The notes: generated by a model from the sequence alone, not told the origin. Shown: positions 27,735 to 38,828, counted from the stretch's first letter. The stretch is 60,248 bases of DNA from Nocardiopsis sp. CC223A (GCF_030766825.1 NZ_JASFDV010000036.1:1-60248); one strand, 5' to 3'. Made by a program: numbers and translations.

Positions 27735-28382
27735 GATGTGGATGCCCTCCGGGCACACCTCCGTGCAGCACTTGGTGATGTTGCAGTAGCCGAGCCCGAA
27801 CTCGTCCTGGGCGATCGCCCGCCGGTCGGCGGTGTCCTCCGGGTGCATCTCCAGTTCGGCCACCCGCATGAGGTACCGCGGACCGGAGAAGTGCGGCTGG
27901 TTCTCCTCGTGGTCGCGGATCACATGGCACACGCTGTTGCACAGGAAGCACTCGATGCACTTGCGGAACTCCTGCGAGCGTTCCACATCGACCTGCGCCA
28001 TGCGGAAGTCCCCGGGCTCCGTCGCCGGGTCCGGGGTGAAGGACGGGATCTCCCGCGCCTTGTCGTAGTTGAACGAGACGTCGCACACCAGGTCCCGGAT
28101 CACCGGGAACGTGCGCAGGGGCGTCACCGTGACCGTCTCGTCCTCGGTGAACACGCTCATCCGCGTCATGCACGACAACCGCGGCATCCCGTTGATCTCC
28201 ATCGAGCACGAGCCGCACTTGCCCGCCTTGCAGTTCCAGCGCACCGCCAGGTCGGGGGTCTGGGTGGCCTGGAGGCGGTGCAGCACGTCCAGCACCACCT
28301 CGCCCTCGTTCACCTCCACCCGGTACTCCGACAGCTCCCCGTCGGCCCCGCCGCGCCAGACCCGGAACAACCGCTCGCTCAT
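27594..28382 (-). CDS. sdhB: Succinate dehydrogenase/fumarate reductase iron-sulfur subunit (Sdh1-like)
   Basis: The 262-residue electron-transfer subunit carries the [2Fe-2S] cluster motif CKAGKCGSCSMEING..C, then the ferredoxin-type clusters CIECFLCNSVCHV and CNITKCCTEVCPEGIH. It passes electrons from the flavoprotein to the membrane anchor. The set resembles mycobacterial Sdh1 (Rv0247c-Rv0249c). Its ATG overlaps the flavoprotein stop (ATGA). The 3' end is tandemly duplicated downstream of the stop. It is distinct from the second sdhB at 35155. Confidence 0.92.
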   Translation of the reverse strand: MSERLFRVWRGGADGELSEYRVEVNEGEVVLDVLHRLQATQTPDLAVRWNCKAGKCGSCSMEINGMPRLSCMTRMSVFTEDETVTVTPLRTFPVIRDLVCDVSFNYDKAREIPSFTPDPATEPGDFRMAQVDVERSQEFRKCIECFLCNSVCHVIRDHEENQPHFSGPRYLMRVAELEMHPEDTADRRAIAQDEFGLGYCNITKCCTEVCPEGIHITDNALIPMKERVADRRYDPLVWLGSKIGVRPKDTPITPNIRRPADD

Positions 28383-30307
28383 GCCCGCTCCTCCTCGTCC
28401 ACGTCGTCGGCCGCCTCGGGCAGCTCCTCCTTGGTCAGGTACTTGGCCAGCTCGTCGGGGTCGAACACCGACAGCAGCTCCCCGGGGATGTCGGGCACCG
28501 GACGGTGCCCGACCGTGACCAGGTCGCCGCCGTCGGTACGGACCTCCAGGTTGATCCGCCGCCACTGCGCCGACATCTCCGGGAAGTCGTCCCGGGTGTG
28601 CCCGCCGCGCGACTCCTCCCGCTCCAGCGCCGCCGCGGCGATCGCCCGGGACACCACGAGCATGTTGGGCAGCGACATCGCCAGGTGCCAGCCCGGGTTG
28701 TAGACCCGGTCGCCGGGGGCGCTCAGCCCCGCGGAGCGTTCCAGCAGGCCGTCCAGCCGCTCCAGGGCCTGCGCCAGTTCCGGCCCGCGCCGGATGATCC
28801 CGACCAGGTCGTTCATGGTGTCCTGGAGGTCGGAGTGGAGCGTGTACGGGTTCTCCCCGGTGCCCTGCTTGAGGAACGCCAGCGCGTGCTCGGCGGCCGC
28901 GGACACCCGGTCCGCCACGCGGTCGTAGGGCGCGCGCTCGGCGAGCCCGGCGACGTACCCGGCCGCGCCCAGGCCGGCGCGGCGGCCGAACACCAGCAGG
29001 TCCGACAGGGAGTTGCCGCCCAGCCGGTTGGAGCCGTGCATGCCGCCCGCCACCTCGCCGGCCGCGAACAGCCCGGGCACGTCGGAGGCGGCGGTCTCCG
29101 CCGCCACCCGCACCCCGCCCATCACGTAGTGGCAGGTGGGGCCCACCTCCATCGGTTCGGCGGTGATGTCCACGTCCGCCAGCTCCTTGAACTGGTGGTG
29201 CATGGACGGCAGGCGGCGGCGGATCTCCTCGGCGGGCAGCCGGGTGGACACGTCCAGGAACACCCCGCCGTGCGGGGAGCCCCGCCCGGCCTTGACCTCG
29301 CTGTTGATCGCCCGCGCCACCTCATCGCGCGGCAGCAGCTCCGGCGGCCTGCGGTGGTTCGCCGGGTCGTCGTACCAGCCGTCCGCCTCCTGCTCCGTCT
29401 CCGCGTACTGGGCGCGGAACACGTCGGGGACGTAGTCGAACATGAAGCGGCGGCCCTCGGAGTTGCGCAGCACCCCGCCGTCGCCGCGCACGGACTCGGT
29501 GACGAGGATGCCCCGTACCGACGGCGGCCAGACCATGCCGGTGGGGTGGAACTGGACGAACTCCATGTTGATGAGCGACGCCCCGGCCCGCAGCGCCAGC
29601 GCGTGGCCGTCGCCGGTGTACTCCCAGGAGTTGGAGGTGGTCCGGAACATCTTGCCGATGCCGCCGGTGGCCAGGACCACCGCCGGCGCCTCGAACACGA
29701 CGAACCCGCCGTCCTCGCGGCGGTAGCCGAACGCCCCGGCGATCGCCCCGTCGTGCAGCAGCAGCTCGGTGACCGCGGTCTCGGGGAAGACCCGCAGCAT
29801 CGCGTCGGGGTCGCCCAGCTCGGCTGCGTCGGCCTGTTGGAGCGCCACGATCCGCTGCTGGAGGGTGCGGATCATCTCCAGCCCGGTGCGGTCGCCCACG
29901 TGCGCCAGGCGCGGGTACTCGTGCCCGCCGAAGTTGCGCTGGCTGATCCGGCCGTCGGGGGTCCGGTCGAACAGCGCTCCCCAGTACTCCAGCTCCAGGA
30001 TGCGGTCGGGGGCCTCGCGCGCGTGCAGCTCGGCCATGCGGGGGTCGTTGAGGAACTTGCCGCCGCGGATGGTGTCGCGGAAGTGGACCCGCCACTCGTC
30101 GGCGGGGTTGGCGTTGCCCAGCGCGGCCGCGGCGCCGCCCTCGGCCATCACCGTGTGCGCCTTGCCGAACAGCGATTTGGAGATGACGGCGGTGCGCATG
30201 CCCTGTTCGCGGGCGGCGATAGCGGCGCGCAGTCCCGCGCCGCCCGCCCCGATCACGACCACGTCGTAGGTGTGGCGGGTCACGCCGGGTGCTCTCGGAG
30301 GAGCCAT
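28379..30307 (-). CDS. sdhA: Succinate dehydrogenase/fumarate reductase flavoprotein subunit (Sdh1-like)
   Basis: The 642-residue catalytic subunit has the FAD motif VVVIGAGGAGLRAAIAARE and the FAD-attachment His segment KAHTVMAEGGAAAAL. Substrate residues lie in FVQFHPTGM, LRNSEGRRFM and HYVMGGVRV, with the second FAD region at GLFAAGEVAGGMHGSNRLGGNSLSDLLVFGRRAG. GGAAAGG precedes the ATG. It lies between the anchor and iron-sulfur genes. The operon order (anchor, flavoprotein, iron-sulfur) and leftward direction set it apart from the second complex at 32508-35901. Confidence 0.94.
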   Translation of the reverse strand: MAPPRAPGVTRHTYDVVVIGAGGAGLRAAIAAREQGMRTAVISKSLFGKAHTVMAEGGAAAALGNANPADEWRVHFRDTIRGGKFLNDPRMAELHAREAPDRILELEYWGALFDRTPDGRISQRNFGGHEYPRLAHVGDRTGLEMIRTLQQRIVALQQADAAELGDPDAMLRVFPETAVTELLLHDGAIAGAFGYRREDGGFVVFEAPAVVLATGGIGKMFRTTSNSWEYTGDGHALALRAGASLINMEFVQFHPTGMVWPPSVRGILVTESVRGDGGVLRNSEGRRFMFDYVPDVFRAQYAETEQEADGWYDDPANHRRPPELLPRDEVARAINSEVKAGRGSPHGGVFLDVSTRLPAEEIRRRLPSMHHQFKELADVDITAEPMEVGPTCHYVMGGVRVAAETAASDVPGLFAAGEVAGGMHGSNRLGGNSLSDLLVFGRRAGLGAAGYVAGLAERAPYDRVADRVSAAAEHALAFLKQGTGENPYTLHSDLQDTMNDLVGIIRRGPELAQALERLDGLLERSAGLSAPGDRVYNPGWHLAMSLPNMLVVSRAIAAAALEREESRGGHTRDDFPEMSAQWRRINLEVRTDGGDLVTVGHRPVPDIPGELLSVFDPDELAKYLTKEELPEAADDVDEEERA

Positions 30308-30344
30308 CGTGTGCCTTTCCGGGTCGGCCTCGTGCCCAGAGGGT

Positions 30345-31169
30345 TCAGTTGAGGAAGCGCAGGTCGGAGATGACCCCGCTCGCCATGAGCGCGACGTAGG
30401 CGTCGGTGGCGATGAGGGTGGCGATGCTCGCCCAGCCGAAGTACATGTGCCGGTCGTTGAGCCGGGAGACGCCCGTCCACAGGCGGTAGCGGACCGGGTG
30501 GCGGCCGAAGTTGCGCAGGCGGCCGCCCATGATGTGGCGGCAGGAGTGGCAGCTGAGCGTGTAGCCCCACAGCATCAGCACGTTGACGACCATGATCACG
30601 TTGCCCAGGCCGATGCCGAAGCCGCCGTCCGTCCCGTGGAAGAAGGGGACGAGCATGTCCCAGGTGTTGATCACGGTGATGACGAAGGCGACGTAGAAGA
30701 AGTACCGGTGCGCGTTCTGCGGGAGCATCAGCGGCCGGGTCTCACCGGTGTAGGACCGGTGCGGCTCCCGGACGGCGCAGGCCGTGGGCGCCTGCCAGAT
30801 CGAACGGTAGTAGGCCTTGCGGTAGTAGTAGCAGGTCAGCCGGAACAGCAGCAGGAACGGCAGGCTGAGCAGGGCGTAGGGGACCAGCGGCGGGAACTCC
30901 ACCGGCAGGCGCCCGAACAGCGCGGCGTCGGGCGCGCACTGGGCGGCCAGGCAGGGCGAGTAGAACGGGGTCAGGTAGTGGTGTTCCTGGACCCAGTAGT
31001 GGTCCTGTTGGAAGACCCGCAGGGTCGCGTAGACGACGAAGGTGGCCAGGCCCAGTGTGGTGAACAGGGGGCCGAGCCACCATCGGTCGGTGCGCAGGGT
31101 GCGCTGCGGGATCTGTATCCGGGCGCGTGCGGGGGTCGCGCCGTCGGGCGGGGTCACCGTCGTCTCCAC
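30345..31169 (-). CDS. Succinate dehydrogenase membrane anchor (Sdh1-like)
   Basis: A 274-residue membrane protein with five or six hydrophobic segments and several histidines suited to haem or quinone sites (LSCHSCRHIMGG, LNDRHMYFGWASI, QNAHRYFFYV). Sequence style (FFHGTDGGFGIGLGNVIMVVNVLMLWGYTLSCHSCRH) matches the anchor of mycobacterial Sdh1 (Rv0249c). It anchors the complex and reduces menaquinone. It is the first gene of the leftward operon, with two CRP-type boxes 125-190 bases upstream. Confidence 0.85.
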   Translation of the reverse strand: METTVTPPDGATPARARIQIPQRTLRTDRWWLGPLFTTLGLATFVVYATLRVFQQDHYWVQEHHYLTPFYSPCLAAQCAPDAALFGRLPVEFPPLVPYALLSLPFLLLFRLTCYYYRKAYYRSIWQAPTACAVREPHRSYTGETRPLMLPQNAHRYFFYVAFVITVINTWDMLVPFFHGTDGGFGIGLGNVIMVVNVLMLWGYTLSCHSCRHIMGGRLRNFGRHPVRYRLWTGVSRLNDRHMYFGWASIATLIATDAYVALMASGVISDLRFLN

Positions 31170-31294
31170 CTCCAGTGGGAGGGCCCCGGGGAAGGGCCGC
31201 GGGGTGACCGCGCCTCCACCGTGGCGCCTCCGTGAGTGCCGGCCGGCCTGGGGTGGCCGGAAGGGAACCGCTCTGTCACGCCACGTTAGGTGGC

Positions 31295-31310
31295 TGTGAT
31301 GACGGTCACA
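31295..31310. promoter_or_regulatory. CRP/GlxR-type box 1 upstream of the Sdh1-like operon
   Basis: TGTGATGACGGTCACA is an exact match to the CRP-family consensus TGTGA-N6-TCACA. It lies 126-141 bases before the anchor gene start. It suggests cAMP-responsive control of this succinate dehydrogenase. Confidence 0.75.
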
Positions 31311-31342
31311 TATCAGGTTCCACGAAACCCCGGGGAAAAAGA

Positions 31343-31358
31343 TGTGAAACGCGTCACT
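31343..31358. promoter_or_regulatory. CRP/GlxR-type box 2 upstream of the Sdh1-like operon
   Basis: TGTGAAACGCGTCACT matches TGTGA-N6-TCACA at 9 of 10 fixed positions. It is centred 48 bases from box 1, farther from the operon, and abuts the AT-rich inverted repeat at 31359. Confidence 0.6.
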
Positions 31359-31402
31359 CTTTTTCTGTTTTTTGTGCGCCTATGTCATAAAAACAGAAAA
31401 AG
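31359..31402. repeat. AT-rich perfect inverted repeat (14 bp arms)
   Basis: CTTTTTCTGTTTTT at 31359-31372 and AAAAACAGAAAAAG at 31389-31402 flank a 16-base spacer. Such an AT-rich block is exceptional in this genome. It lies 57 bases past the LysR stop and upstream of the Sdh1-like operon. It could be a terminator for the LysR gene, a bent upstream promoter element, or a target for an AT-binding nucleoid protein. The whole gap 31170-31458 contains no gene. Confidence 0.8.
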
Positions 31403-31458
31403 ATAGCCCTTTGGGATGTTCGGCTCTTTTGGTGGTCAAGTGATGTAAGTGGTAGTGG

Positions 31459-32427
31459 TCAACCCCCGTCCCTTTCCCGGCCGCCCGCCTCCGGGTCGGT
31501 GATCAGCACCTCCAGATCCGGCCCCAGCTCCTGCGGCGACATCCCCAGCAGGTACTCGTTGAGGTGGCGGCGGAACGCGTCCGCCGAGTGCGAGGGGTCC
31601 ACGTCCTTGCGCCGCGCCAGCGCCACCGTCCGCAGCAGCCGGGGCCGGGCCAGCGGCGTCCCCCGCAGGCCCGGGCGGTTCTTCAGCACCATGCTCGGCA
31701 CCACCGCCAGGCCCAGCCCCGCCTCCACGAACCGCAGCACGGCGTCCATCTCGCCGCCCTCCACCGCCAGCTCCGGCTCGAACCCCGCCGCCCGGCACGC
31801 CCGCAGCGTCGCCTCGCGCACGTCGTACCCCCGCCGGAACATCACCAGCGGCCGGTCCCGCAGCTCCGTGATCCGGATCGACGCCCGCCCGGTGGGGGAG
31901 GGCCGCGCCATCGGGCTGGCCACCACCAGGTTCTCCCGCAGGATCGGGATGGTGGACAGGTCCGGGTCGCTGCTCTGGAGGGGCAGGATGATCAGCGCCA
32001 GGTCCAGCTCGCCCCGGCCCAGGTCGCGGATGAGGTCACGGGACCCGCTCTCCTCCACGTTCAGCTCGATCCCCGGGAAGCGGGTGTGGAAATCGGCGAG
32101 CACGTCCGCGAGCAGCCCCGCGCACAGCGAGGGGGTGGCCCCCAGGCGGACCCGGCCCCGGCGCACCCCCGCCAGTTCGGCCACCTCGCGCCGGGCCGTC
32201 TCCAGGTCCGTCAGGATGCGCTGGGCCAGCGGAAGCAGCGCTTCGCCGGCCGGAGTGAGTGTGATATTCCCCCGGGCACGACTGAATAACGGCGCGCCCA
32301 ACTCCCTCTCAAGGCTGCGGATCTGTTTGCTCAAGCTCGGCTGGGCGACGCGGGAAAGCTCGGCTGCGCGGGTGAAATGGCGTGTGCGGGCGACGGCGAC
32401 GAAGTAGGCGAGCTGTTGGAACTGCAT
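31459..32427 (-). CDS. LysR-family transcriptional regulator
   Basis: The 322-residue regulator has the N-terminal winged helix-turn-helix (QLAYFVAVARTRHFTRAAELSRVAQPSLSKQIRSLERELG, residues 5-44) and a two-lobed effector domain (GRVRLGATPSLCAGLL.., LDLALIILPL.., GLGLAVVPSMV). It sits between the two succinate dehydrogenase operons, divergent from sdhCAB. A perfect 8-3-8 palindrome lies 4 bases before its start, placing it well for autoregulation and control of sdhCAB. The effector is unknown. Confidence 0.9.
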   Translation of the reverse strand: MQFQQLAYFVAVARTRHFTRAAELSRVAQPSLSKQIRSLERELGAPLFSRARGNITLTPAGEALLPLAQRILTDLETARREVAELAGVRRGRVRLGATPSLCAGLLADVLADFHTRFPGIELNVEESGSRDLIRDLGRGELDLALIILPLQSSDPDLSTIPILRENLVVASPMARPSPTGRASIRITELRDRPLVMFRRGYDVREATLRACRAAGFEPELAVEGGEMDAVLRFVEAGLGLAVVPSMVLKNRPGLRGTPLARPRLLRTVALARRKDVDPSHSADAFRRHLNEYLLGMSPQELGPDLEVLITDPEAGGRERDGG

Positions 32428-32430
32428 GAT

Positions 32431-32449
32431 CCATAGCCTATGGCTATGG
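32431..32449. promoter_or_regulatory. Palindromic LysR-type operator
   Basis: CCATAGCC-TAT-GGCTATGG is a perfect inverted repeat containing T-N11-A-type spacing. It lies between the LysR start (32427) and the sdhC start (32508). It is the most likely site for this LysR protein. Confidence 0.7.
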
Positions 32450-32507
32450 AGACCAGAGTCCTGATGCCTTAGACGTCGGACTTAACTCGAATTTAAAGTG
32501 GCAGGCT

Positions 32508-33211
32508 GTGGCGAACAGTACCTTGACCAAGAAGCGGTCTACGGCCTACGGGTCCACGGTGGCACTCAAGTCAGCGATGGCTGTCACCGGGACGATCCTC
32601 GTGCTGTATTTGATCGCGCACATGTACGGCAACCTGAAGGTCTTCTCGGGCCAGGCGGCGTTCGACGGCTACGCGCACGGCCTGCGCGAGCTGGGCTACC
32701 CGATCCTGCCCGAGTCCGGCTTCCTGTGGATCGCGCGCATCGTCCTGCTGGCGAGCGTCCTGATCCACATCTACGCGGTGGTCATCCTGTGGCGTCGCGC
32801 CGGCCGCGCCCGGCAGAACCGCTACCAGGTGAAGAAGCGCGTCCAGCGCACCTACGCCTCGTACACCATGCGGTACGGCGGCGTCCTCATCGCGCTCTTC
32901 GTGGTCTTCCACATCCTGCACCTGACCGTCAACGTCATCGCGCCCGGCGGCGCGTCCGACAGCCCCTACGAGCGGCTCGTGAACGGGTTCCAGCCCGAGT
33001 TCTGGTACATCACCCTGTTCTACGTCGCCGCCGTCATCGCGGTCGGCTTCCACCTCCGGCACGGCATCTGGAGTGCCATGGCCACGCTCGGTGCGAACAA
33101 GGAGTCCCGCCAGGGCAAGATCAACGCGGTGGCCGTGGCCATCTCCCTGATCGTGACCATCGGCTTCCTGCTCCCGCCCCTGGCGGTCACCTTTGGACTG
33201 GTGAGTAAGTA

Positions 33212-33212
<1 letters not shown>
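32508..33212 (+). CDS. sdhC: Succinate dehydrogenase cytochrome b556 subunit
   Basis: The 234-residue anchor has five TM helices with haem-ligand histidines ([44 protein letters not shown]). It belongs to the B. subtilis/actinobacterial type with a single large anchor protein and no SdhD. The GTG start follows a purine-rich segment (AAAGTGGCAG). Its TAA overlaps the sdhA ATG by one base, so sdhC and sdhA are translationally coupled. Confidence 0.93.
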
Positions 33213-35901
<2,689 letters not shown>

Positions 35902-35923
35902 CCGGCCGACACCTGTCGCATCG

Positions 35924-35951
35924 GGGCCGTCCTCCTTCGGGAGGGCGGCCC
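35924..35951. terminator. UUCG-tetraloop terminator after sdhCAB
   Basis: GGGCCG-T-CCTCC, loop TTCG, GGAGG-G-CGGCCC: a 12-position stem with one T-G pair. It lies 22 bases after the sdhB stop and 5 bases from the end of the leftward toxin gene, so it may act in both directions. Confidence 0.85.
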
Positions 35952-35955
35952 TCGC

Positions 35956-36366
35956 TCATTCCCGGAGCTGCCTCCCGGTCTCTGCGAGTTCGCGGAGCCG
36001 ATCGGCGACGGCCGGAATATCTTCGAGGGCGCCGGTCGTGACCGCGATGACCAGGTCGTAGGCGGCCGCGGTGTCGACAGGGGGGAAGCTCTGCCTGTTG
36101 TACCGGAGGAAGGCCTTGGCGGACAGCCAGGCAAGCCTTTTGTTCCCGTCGGACAGCGGATGGCCGATGAGAACGGACTGCATCAGGGCCGCCGCCTTCT
36201 CCCACAGGTCCGGGTAGGCGTCTTCGCGGAACGCGGAGGCCTGCGGTCGGAGGACGGCCGTATGGAGCTGCCCGGGATCCCGAAGCGTCACCGATGGAGG
36301 AAGGTTGTCCTCGACGAGGGCGAGGAGATCTTCCCTGGTGAGATAGATCGGGCGGTCGACGCTCAT
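35956..36366 (-). CDS. doc: Doc-type Fic-family toxin
   Basis: The 136-residue protein matches Doc (death on curing) toxins, which phosphorylate EF-Tu. The Fic-like motif is HPLSDGNKR at residues 69-77. The N-terminal YLTREDLLALVEDN and LHTAVLRPQASAFREDAYPDLWEKAAALMQSV segments are typical. It starts inside the stop codon of the RHH antitoxin gene (ATGA overlap), the standard order for such pairs. The operon runs leftward and converges on sdhCAB. Confidence 0.88.
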   Translation of the reverse strand: MSVDRPIYLTREDLLALVEDNLPPSVTLRDPGQLHTAVLRPQASAFREDAYPDLWEKAAALMQSVLIGHPLSDGNKRLAWLSAKAFLRYNRQSFPPVDTAAAYDLVIAVTTGALEDIPAVADRLRELAETGRQLRE

Positions 36367-36563
36367 TCCGCCAGCCTGGCCAGCAGTTCGGCGTCCTCCC
36401 GGGCGATCTCCCGGGCCAGCTCGCGTACCCGGGCGGTCTGCCGACGCGCGAGGTAGTCGGTGATGGCGATGACGGCCTCGGCGTTCGTGCTGTTGCCGTC
36501 CTCTTCGGCGGCGGCCTTCAACCGGGCGTGGACATCGTCGGGTAGGCGCAGGTGCATGTTCAT
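36363..36563 (-). CDS. Ribbon-helix-helix antitoxin
   Basis: The 66-residue protein has an N-terminal RHH DNA-binding fold (MNMHLRLPDDVHARLKAAAEEDGNSTNAEAVIAITDYLARR) and a charged C-terminal helix likely to wrap the toxin. It should repress its own operon, with Doc as corepressor. An imperfect palindrome at 36573-36591, just upstream of the start, is the probable operator. Confidence 0.87.
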   Translation of the reverse strand: MNMHLRLPDDVHARLKAAAEEDGNSTNAEAVIAITDYLARRQTARVRELAREIAREDAELLARLAE

Positions 36564-36572
36564 GCCCCGGAT

Positions 36573-36591
36573 GGTACCAAGAAGTGGTATC
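36573..36591. promoter_or_regulatory. Probable autoregulatory operator of the toxin-antitoxin pair
   Basis: GGTACCA-AGAAG-TGGTATC is an inverted repeat with 6 of 7 pairs matching, 10 bases upstream of the antitoxin ATG. It overlaps the stop codon of the upstream MBL gene, so transcription from that operon would run across it. Confidence 0.55.
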
Positions 36592-37285
36592 AGTGGATGG
36601 GCCTTTCGGGTGGGCGGGCGACCTTCTCGATCCGGCCGCGGGACGCTGGCAGGGAGGCCGGGCGGCCGTGGCCGAAACGGAGTCGCCGGGGACCCTCTCC
36701 GAGGAGGCGGTGCACGCTGTGCCGAAGCCGTGTCATGTCCTGGGCGAGGAAGGGGAGCCCCGGCCGGTCGCGTCGCACCATGCTTCCGGCCAGCAGGTCC
36801 CCGACCAGGGCGTCGCCGCTCTCGCGGTGCAGCAGGGTGATCGACCCGGGAGTGTGGCCCGGGGTGTGCACGACGTCGAGCGGCACACCGTAGCGGTCCA
36901 GAGCCGTGCCGTCGGCCAGGACCACGTCCGGGGTGAACGCCGGGAAGCGCGGGTCCAGTGTGCGGGCGAGCAGCCGCCCGAACGCGTTCAGGGGGTCGTA
37001 GAACACGCTGCTCCCCGACTCCGCCCAGTGCGCCTCCGCCTCGTGGACCGCCACCGGGACCCCGAGTTCGCGCGCGAGCCGGGCCGCGCCGCCCGCGTGG
37101 TCGGGATGGCAGTGCGTCAGCACCACGAGCGAGACCGACCCCGGGTCCACCCCGGCGCGGGCGAGGCGGCCGAGCAACCGCCTCTCCCCACCCGCGAATC
37201 CGGTGTCGACCAGGACGGTGCGCTCGCCGCGCACCGCGTAGGCGGTGGAGGCGCCGAGCGGGAGCGCGACGACGGGGGACCTCAT
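36590..37285 (-). CDS. MBL-fold metallo-hydrolase
   Basis: The 231-residue protein has the metal site VVLTHCHPDHAGGAARL (about residues 60-76), the Asp ligand in DVVHTPGHTPGSITLLHRESGDALVGDLL and a C-terminal HGRP. It overlaps the stop of the FAD monooxygenase (ATGA) and is therefore coupled to it, under the divergent TetR regulator. A hydrolytic step on the monooxygenase product or a related aromatic or lactone substrate is a guess from context. Confidence 0.85.
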   Translation of the reverse strand: MRSPVVALPLGASTAYAVRGERTVLVDTGFAGGERRLLGRLARAGVDPGSVSLVVLTHCHPDHAGGAARLARELGVPVAVHEAEAHWAESGSSVFYDPLNAFGRLLARTLDPRFPAFTPDVVLADGTALDRYGVPLDVVHTPGHTPGSITLLHRESGDALVGDLLAGSMVRRDRPGLPFLAQDMTRLRHSVHRLLGEGPRRLRFGHGRPASLPASRGRIEKVARPPERPIH

Positions 37286-38814
37286 CGGACCTGCCCGAGA
37301 CGCGCGAGCGGGGCCAGGGCCGAGGGCAGCCCGGCGGCCGGTCCGGCGTAGGCGATGTGCCGGTCGGGGCGCACCAGATAGGCGGCGCCGTACAGCCGGG
37401 CCGCCTCCCGTCCCCGGTCCAGCGCGGTCGGGACGGTGCCGGCTGAGACCGCCCGCGCCCAGTCGGGTGTGATCAGGCGGACCGCGACCGACTCGGGCAC
37501 GGACAGCCCCTCGGCCTGGGCCGCGTCGGTGAGCAGGACGGTGTGGCGGTCGGGCGGCAGCAGGTCGTGCAGGCGCCGGGAGCGGTTCGCGCACCCGTCG
37601 AAGAACGCCGGGTCCGGCAGCCGGTCGCCGCCCGCCAGGCCGCGCACGCGGCCCTTGTTGCCCGGGACCCGCCGGTAGCCGTGGTCGAGTTGGGAGAAGC
37701 GCCGGGCCAGCGCGCGCCGGGCGCGCGGCGACGTCCGCAGCAGGGTCAGGGCCGCGTCGCGCACGTGGCGGCGCGGGTCGCCGCGCAGCAGCATCATCTG
37801 CGCGCCGCGGTGGGTGAAGGCGATGACCTGGGCGGCCACGGGGTGGCGTTCGGCCTCGTAGGCGTCCAGGGCGTCGGCGGTGCCGTGCGCGGCGGCGGCC
37901 AGCCGCCAGGCCAGGTTCATCGCGTCGCCCACGCCGAGGTTGAGGCCCTGACCGCCGAAGGGCGTGTGGACGTGCCCGGCGTCCCCGGCCAGGAAGACGC
38001 GCCCGGCGCGGTACCGGACGGACTGCTCGTGCGCCAGCGAGAAGGTCCAGAACTGGTCGACGGAGCGGATCGTGCCCTCGATGCCGGTGCGGGCCATGGC
38101 GTTCTGCGCGTCGCGCAGGTCCGGCTCCACACCCGGGGTGGCGGTGTAGGCCAGCCGGTAGCGGCGCTCGCCCGGGAGCGGGAAGACGCCGAAGATGCCC
38201 TCGGTGTCGCCGGAGAAGGTCATCTCGTTGCGGGGCAGCGGCCAGTCGACGTCGGCGTCGCACAGCACCCAGTCGTCGGCGTAGGGCGCGCCCACGCGCT
38301 CGATCCCGAGGAGTTCGCGCACGGTGCTGCGGGCTCCGTCGCAGCCGACCAGCCACCGCGCGCGGACGGTGGCCGCTCGGCCGTCGGTGACGACCGTGGC
38401 GCTGACCCCGTCGGCGTCCTGTTCCAGGCCGGTGCACTCCGTACCGCGCTCCACCCGCACACCCCGCTCCGCGAGCAGATCGATGAGCAGGTGTTCGGTC
38501 CGGGCCTGCGGGATGTCGACCATGAACGGATAGGCGGTGTCGGCGAGCGTGCGGAAGTCCACCGCGACGCGGTCGCGGTGCCCGGTCCGCAGGCACAGCA
38601 CGTCGACGCGCCGACCCTCGGACAGGACGGCGTCGGCCAGGCCGAGATCGCGCAGGTGTTCCAGGGTGCGGGCGTGCAGGGCGGCGGACTTCGTCAGTTC
38701 CAGGACGCCCGCGTGCCTGTCGATGATCCGGACCGCGACCCCGAGGTGGTCGAGCCGTGCGGCGAGGGCGAGTCCGGTCGGACCGGCCCCGACGATGAGG
38801 ACGTCGGTGTCCAC
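37282..38814 (-). CDS. FAD-dependent aromatic monooxygenase (PheA/TfdB/Rdm-type)
   Basis: The 510-residue flavin hydroxylase has VLIVGAGPTGLALAARLDHLGV (FAD/NADPH fold), a DG motif region WLVGCDGARSTVRELLGI, and GRVFLAGDAGHVHTPFGGQGLNLGVGDAMNLAWRL. It ends with a thioredoxin-like C-terminal domain (HTVLLTDAAQAEGLSVPESVAVRLITPDW..., AYLVRPDRHIAYAG). The family hydroxylates aromatic polyketides, antibiotics such as rifampicin, or phenols using NADPH and O2. AGGAGG precedes the GTG start. The divergent TetR gene and paired operators indicate ligand-inducible expression, as in a detoxification cassette. Confidence 0.9.
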   Translation of the reverse strand: MDTDVLIVGAGPTGLALAARLDHLGVAVRIIDRHAGVLELTKSAALHARTLEHLRDLGLADAVLSEGRRVDVLCLRTGHRDRVAVDFRTLADTAYPFMVDIPQARTEHLLIDLLAERGVRVERGTECTGLEQDADGVSATVVTDGRAATVRARWLVGCDGARSTVRELLGIERVGAPYADDWVLCDADVDWPLPRNEMTFSGDTEGIFGVFPLPGERRYRLAYTATPGVEPDLRDAQNAMARTGIEGTIRSVDQFWTFSLAHEQSVRYRAGRVFLAGDAGHVHTPFGGQGLNLGVGDAMNLAWRLAAAAHGTADALDAYEAERHPVAAQVIAFTHRGAQMMLLRGDPRRHVRDAALTLLRTSPRARRALARRFSQLDHGYRRVPGNKGRVRGLAGGDRLPDPAFFDGCANRSRRLHDLLPPDRHTVLLTDAAQAEGLSVPESVAVRLITPDWARAVSAGTVPTALDRGREAARLYGAAYLVRPDRHIAYAGPAAGLPSALAPLARLGQVR

Positions 38815-38828
38815 GAGACCTCCTAAAT

